A stretch of 64,000 bases of DNA from Apostichopus japonicus (lineage: Eukaryota > Echinodermata > Holothuroidea > Aspidochirotida > Stichopodidae): the NCBI RefSeq assembly GCF_037975245.1, contig NC_092574.1, positions 23,749,713-23,813,712 of the forward strand, written 5' to 3'. Both the position numbers and the translations under genes were made by a program. Each line of letters starts with the position of its first letter. The first letter of the stretch is position 1. Shown here piece by piece: positions 61,431-64,000 of this stretch. Below the pieces are notes generated by a model. The model searched no databases. It saw only the letters and a program-made list of their open reading frames with translations, and had not been told where the DNA came from.

Positions 61431-63190
61431 ATCGATGGTGGTGTCTTATAACACTTCTGTTACCCCTCATTCGAAACTAGGTCAGATTACCGGCATGAGA
61501 CGTTTCTTTGTGCGCGAATCTTCACACCCTTTAACTCAAGGAAAGAATCGTGATTAGATATATTTAAAGAAAGAAAAAAGGGTGCTATAAGCATCATTGA
61601 CGTCCGTTGCAGCATAAACATAGGAAAAATCTGCCGAATCAATTGTTTGAAAGAAGAGAGCGATATCGCAACTTTTGGAAATCCTAACCATTGGTCTGTC
61701 TAGTTTGGTTCGAGTTAGGTGTCACATGGAGGTAAAAACAGACTCAATGGGTGTCAGTGCCACTGATAATGCCAAAATTAGCTAGTAAATGATCGCTTAC
61801 ATCGCAACTTACAAATTACCAGAGATTATCTGTGTTGTGCGACCGATTGGCAGGCGAACAAAGATATGGTCGATGGGAGTATACTAGAACTCTCAGTTAT
61901 AAGTCTGGTTGGCAAAGTACGGCGGTGTTAAGAGGTTGCACCTCATGAGATTAAAATAAGCTGTTAACTACATGCAGTAATAGTATTCATTTTTAAGGAG
62001 ATTGATGTCAAGATCTCCTCCAAATGTACACACTATATTTATTATTATTATTATTTAGGTTTACAGTCTTGTTCAGGGCCAAGGCCCTCTTACACGACTT
62101 AACCCTGGTCATTGGGAACTTTTCACACCTACACACCAAAGTGTGCACAATTCAATGAACCTCCCCTGGGGCACCATTGTGCACCACAACCACGTTTCCC
62201 CTGGGGGACTTCCCATATAGGGTGCAGCCACAAACCGGCGCACGCAACTATATTTACAAGTTACACTGGCAAGTCCCCATCTATACACCTGGATGAAGAG
62301 AGGCAATGGAGATAAAGTGCCTTGCCCAAGGACACAACGCAATGACTCGAACATGTAATCCTTAGATCACAAGTCCACTACCTTAACCACTTGACCACAA
62401 CGCCCTCTACTTCACTATAGTCTTTAGTGACACTATAATGCAGACTCCAAAGCTTCAATGATATAGTGCTTAACATTTCCTTTAGGATCATGTCTGTAAC
62501 AGAAAACGAACTTGTAGCAGTTGTTGTTTTTGTAGTTGACTTGACTTCAAGCTAGAAATCTTCGACTTGACACGTTTGACACTGGCAATTATGACTGGAG
62601 CTATAGTTACATCTTTATTAAGTTTAATTTTACTAAATTTGTTCTTATCAACAAAAAAAGCCAGCACCCCACGGTTACGGTGGGCTGGGATACAAACTCA
62701 AAAGGCATAACCAGGCAAAAATATTACACATAGACTGGTTATGGCAGTAATCTATTTCAGAGAGCATTATGACATCAAAATTATGAATAAAAAAAAGGCA
62801 ACACCCCCACAGTTGGTGGGCGGGGGGGGGGGCGGGAGGGATACAAAATCAGAGGCATAATCAGGCAAATAACTACAGAAAGACTGGCTGTGGCCGGCAG
62901 TATAACCTATTTCAGAGAGCATCATAACATCAAAATTAGGAGAAAGGCAATCGAAAAAGTTCATGTGAAAAGTTAAGGAAGACAATACGTATGTTAAGAT
63001 GAAATACAGGCAAACCTTTGCCGCTTTCTGTGTGGCTGAAAGGATCATCATCATAATAGTGACAGGTGAATTGACTGTTTTCAGCTTCTTGTTAGCGATG
63101 TCTTCAACACAATTCCTACATTTATTTTCATTACTGAGGCGATAATTCATACTATTACCTATATCCCATATATGGTTAAGCAAATACTTT
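61430..63190 (-). mobile_element. LINE endonuclease region, interrupted by a SINE
   Basis: Minus strand. The N-terminal part reads NFDVMMLSEIGYTAGHSQSF and SYLPDYASDFVSLP. A second, imperfect tandem copy of that stretch lies at 62640-62785. Then come DKNKFSKIKLNKDVTIAPVI and SLKTIV. After the SINE the text resumes CTFGGDLDINLLKNEYYYCM, IDHIFVRLPIGRTTQIISGN, VSDHLLAN, and LTRTKLDRPMVRIS. GDxxI, DHIFV and SDH are endonuclease motifs. Many frameshifts. Same element as the RT region below it. Confidence 0.82.
62038..62405 (-). mobile_element. tRNA-derived SINE, copy 2, inserted in the LINE endonuclease
   Basis: Same family as 3808-4185, opposite orientation and better preserved: head with tggtcaagtggttaagg and ttcgagtcattgcg, body with tccttgggcaaggcacttta, and an (AAT)n tail at 62038-62058. 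Flanking TATAGTG on both sides looks like a target duplication. Removing the SINE rejoins the LINE reading frame as KTIV-CTFGGDL. Confidence 0.88.
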
Positions 63191-63199
63191 AGGCAGTCT

Positions 63200-64000
63200 T
63201 TTGTTCACTGCGAGAGAACATTCCTGGTGTTACACTTTTTTTTTCTTTGTCTTTATTGTAACCTTAAAAAGATGACTTAATGCAGACCTTATGTCGTGAT
63301 ATATCATAGTTCAGAAAAGAAGGGGTAGGGAGGGGCGGAGGGGGGCATATTTGGTTCTATAGCTATTCTCGTTATCAAGATATGCACCTTTAACATATGC
63401 TATATCGCTGGACTGCTCCTCAAGTAGTTTGGTGTTCGTGCACGTGTTTTAGTCTTGGGTGACATTTCTTAAAACTGTATTACCGTAACCTAACCATCCA
63501 TGGGACTTACTGGAATTGTTTGGAACAAAGGGGGGAAACATTAACAATCAGGCCTGATCAGAAGGGCTGCCAATTGTTCAACAAGTAGTAGCAACTAATT
63601 AACCCGTTAAAACATTACAGCTTCTTGATGAAAGGAATTTCGATTTGATTGTACCGTGACAAAAGAGGTGAAATTAGATGATTCCCGGTGTGACACTGTA
63701 TATACGAACTCCTCCCCTCCCTCCCCTTCCCCTTGCATCAGCAACATTTAACTCATGTATAACTCCCTCAACAGTTGCCTAGCTACAAAAACGGATCCTA
63801 AATCCAAAGATTCGGACACAATTAGTATATCATGGCGGCAAAATACTTCCAAACTTGCTACACATTTTTTCCCTTGGCATGGCGAATGGTATGTCAACGT
63901 GACCCTTGTCCAGCAGTTTAGCTAGCTGTTTTCATCTGCAGGAATGCTATTGGACTGGTGGGAGTAGGCGAGAGAGCGCAGCTTGGAATTTGGGACGTAT
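63200..64000. other. No gene recognised
   Basis: Shares a phrase with other parts of the window (tagtttggtgttcgtgc near 63425 matches 51.4 kb; aaagatgac and agacctt near 63270 match 53160). T-rich run at 63235-63250. No coding recognised. Confidence 0.35.

Noticed and set aside
62767-63183. 138-codon minus-strand frame as an independent gene
   Set aside because: The SEIGYTAGH and YLPDY text identifies it as the start of the decayed LINE endonuclease.

Overview
The window is animal nuclear DNA: AT-rich, intron-rich and full of transposon relics and tandem repeats. The repeat mix (tRNA-headed SINEs, CR1/L2-type LINEs, Penelope-like and DIRS-like relics, short hAT-type elements) suggests an invertebrate deuterostome, perhaps an echinoderm. 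That placement is inference and rests on no species marker. There is no operon, CRISPR array or prokaryotic gene.

One gene dominates. On the minus strand, between 46890 (start codon) and 21684 (stop codon), fourteen exons can be chained with GT-AG junctions and continuous reading phase. Their summed length is 1947 nt, giving a 648-residue SLC6 (Na+/Cl- dependent neurotransmitter/amino-acid symporter) protein. It most resembles the glycine-transporter (GlyT) group. All twelve membrane segments and the C-terminal Pro-x-x-x-WGP-type motif are present. Intron 1 spans about 12.5 kb. A possible alternative first coding exon with the same donor phase lies inside it at 37473-37509. The TM7 exon has a decayed partial duplicate 3' of it. 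Two ion-site or helix positions that are normally near-invariant are changed: TM7 Asn to Gly, and TM2 Pro to Val.

Layout. 1-20 kb: no gene recognised; SINEs near 3.8 and 8.3 kb, hAT-type short elements at 8.7 and 13.9 kb, and a CpG-rich 21-bp minisatellite at 17.05-17.43 kb. 21-47 kb: the SLC6 gene. Its introns hold a 47-bp/30-bp minisatellite (24.4 kb), a hAT-type element (27.7 kb), a Penelope-like reverse transcriptase relic (30.5-31.6 kb), an (AAT)n array abutting exon 3, a TA-rich block (35.4 kb), a DIRS-like relic (42.7-45.9 kb) and a hAT-type element (46.1 kb). 47-52 kb: 5' flank with a duplicated segment, a decayed hAT-transposase fragment with a perfect 19-bp hairpin, and a 33-bp minisatellite that is open in all three forward frames. 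53-64 kb: a hAT-type element with a perfect 8-bp target duplication, an endonuclease-only LINE relic, a 26-bp minisatellite, and a long minus-strand LINE interrupted in its endonuclease by a SINE.

I did not find a new multi-gene system. The items most worth attention are the altered ion-site residues, the alternative first exon, the exon 8 duplicate and the microsatellite that forms a splice-acceptor tract.
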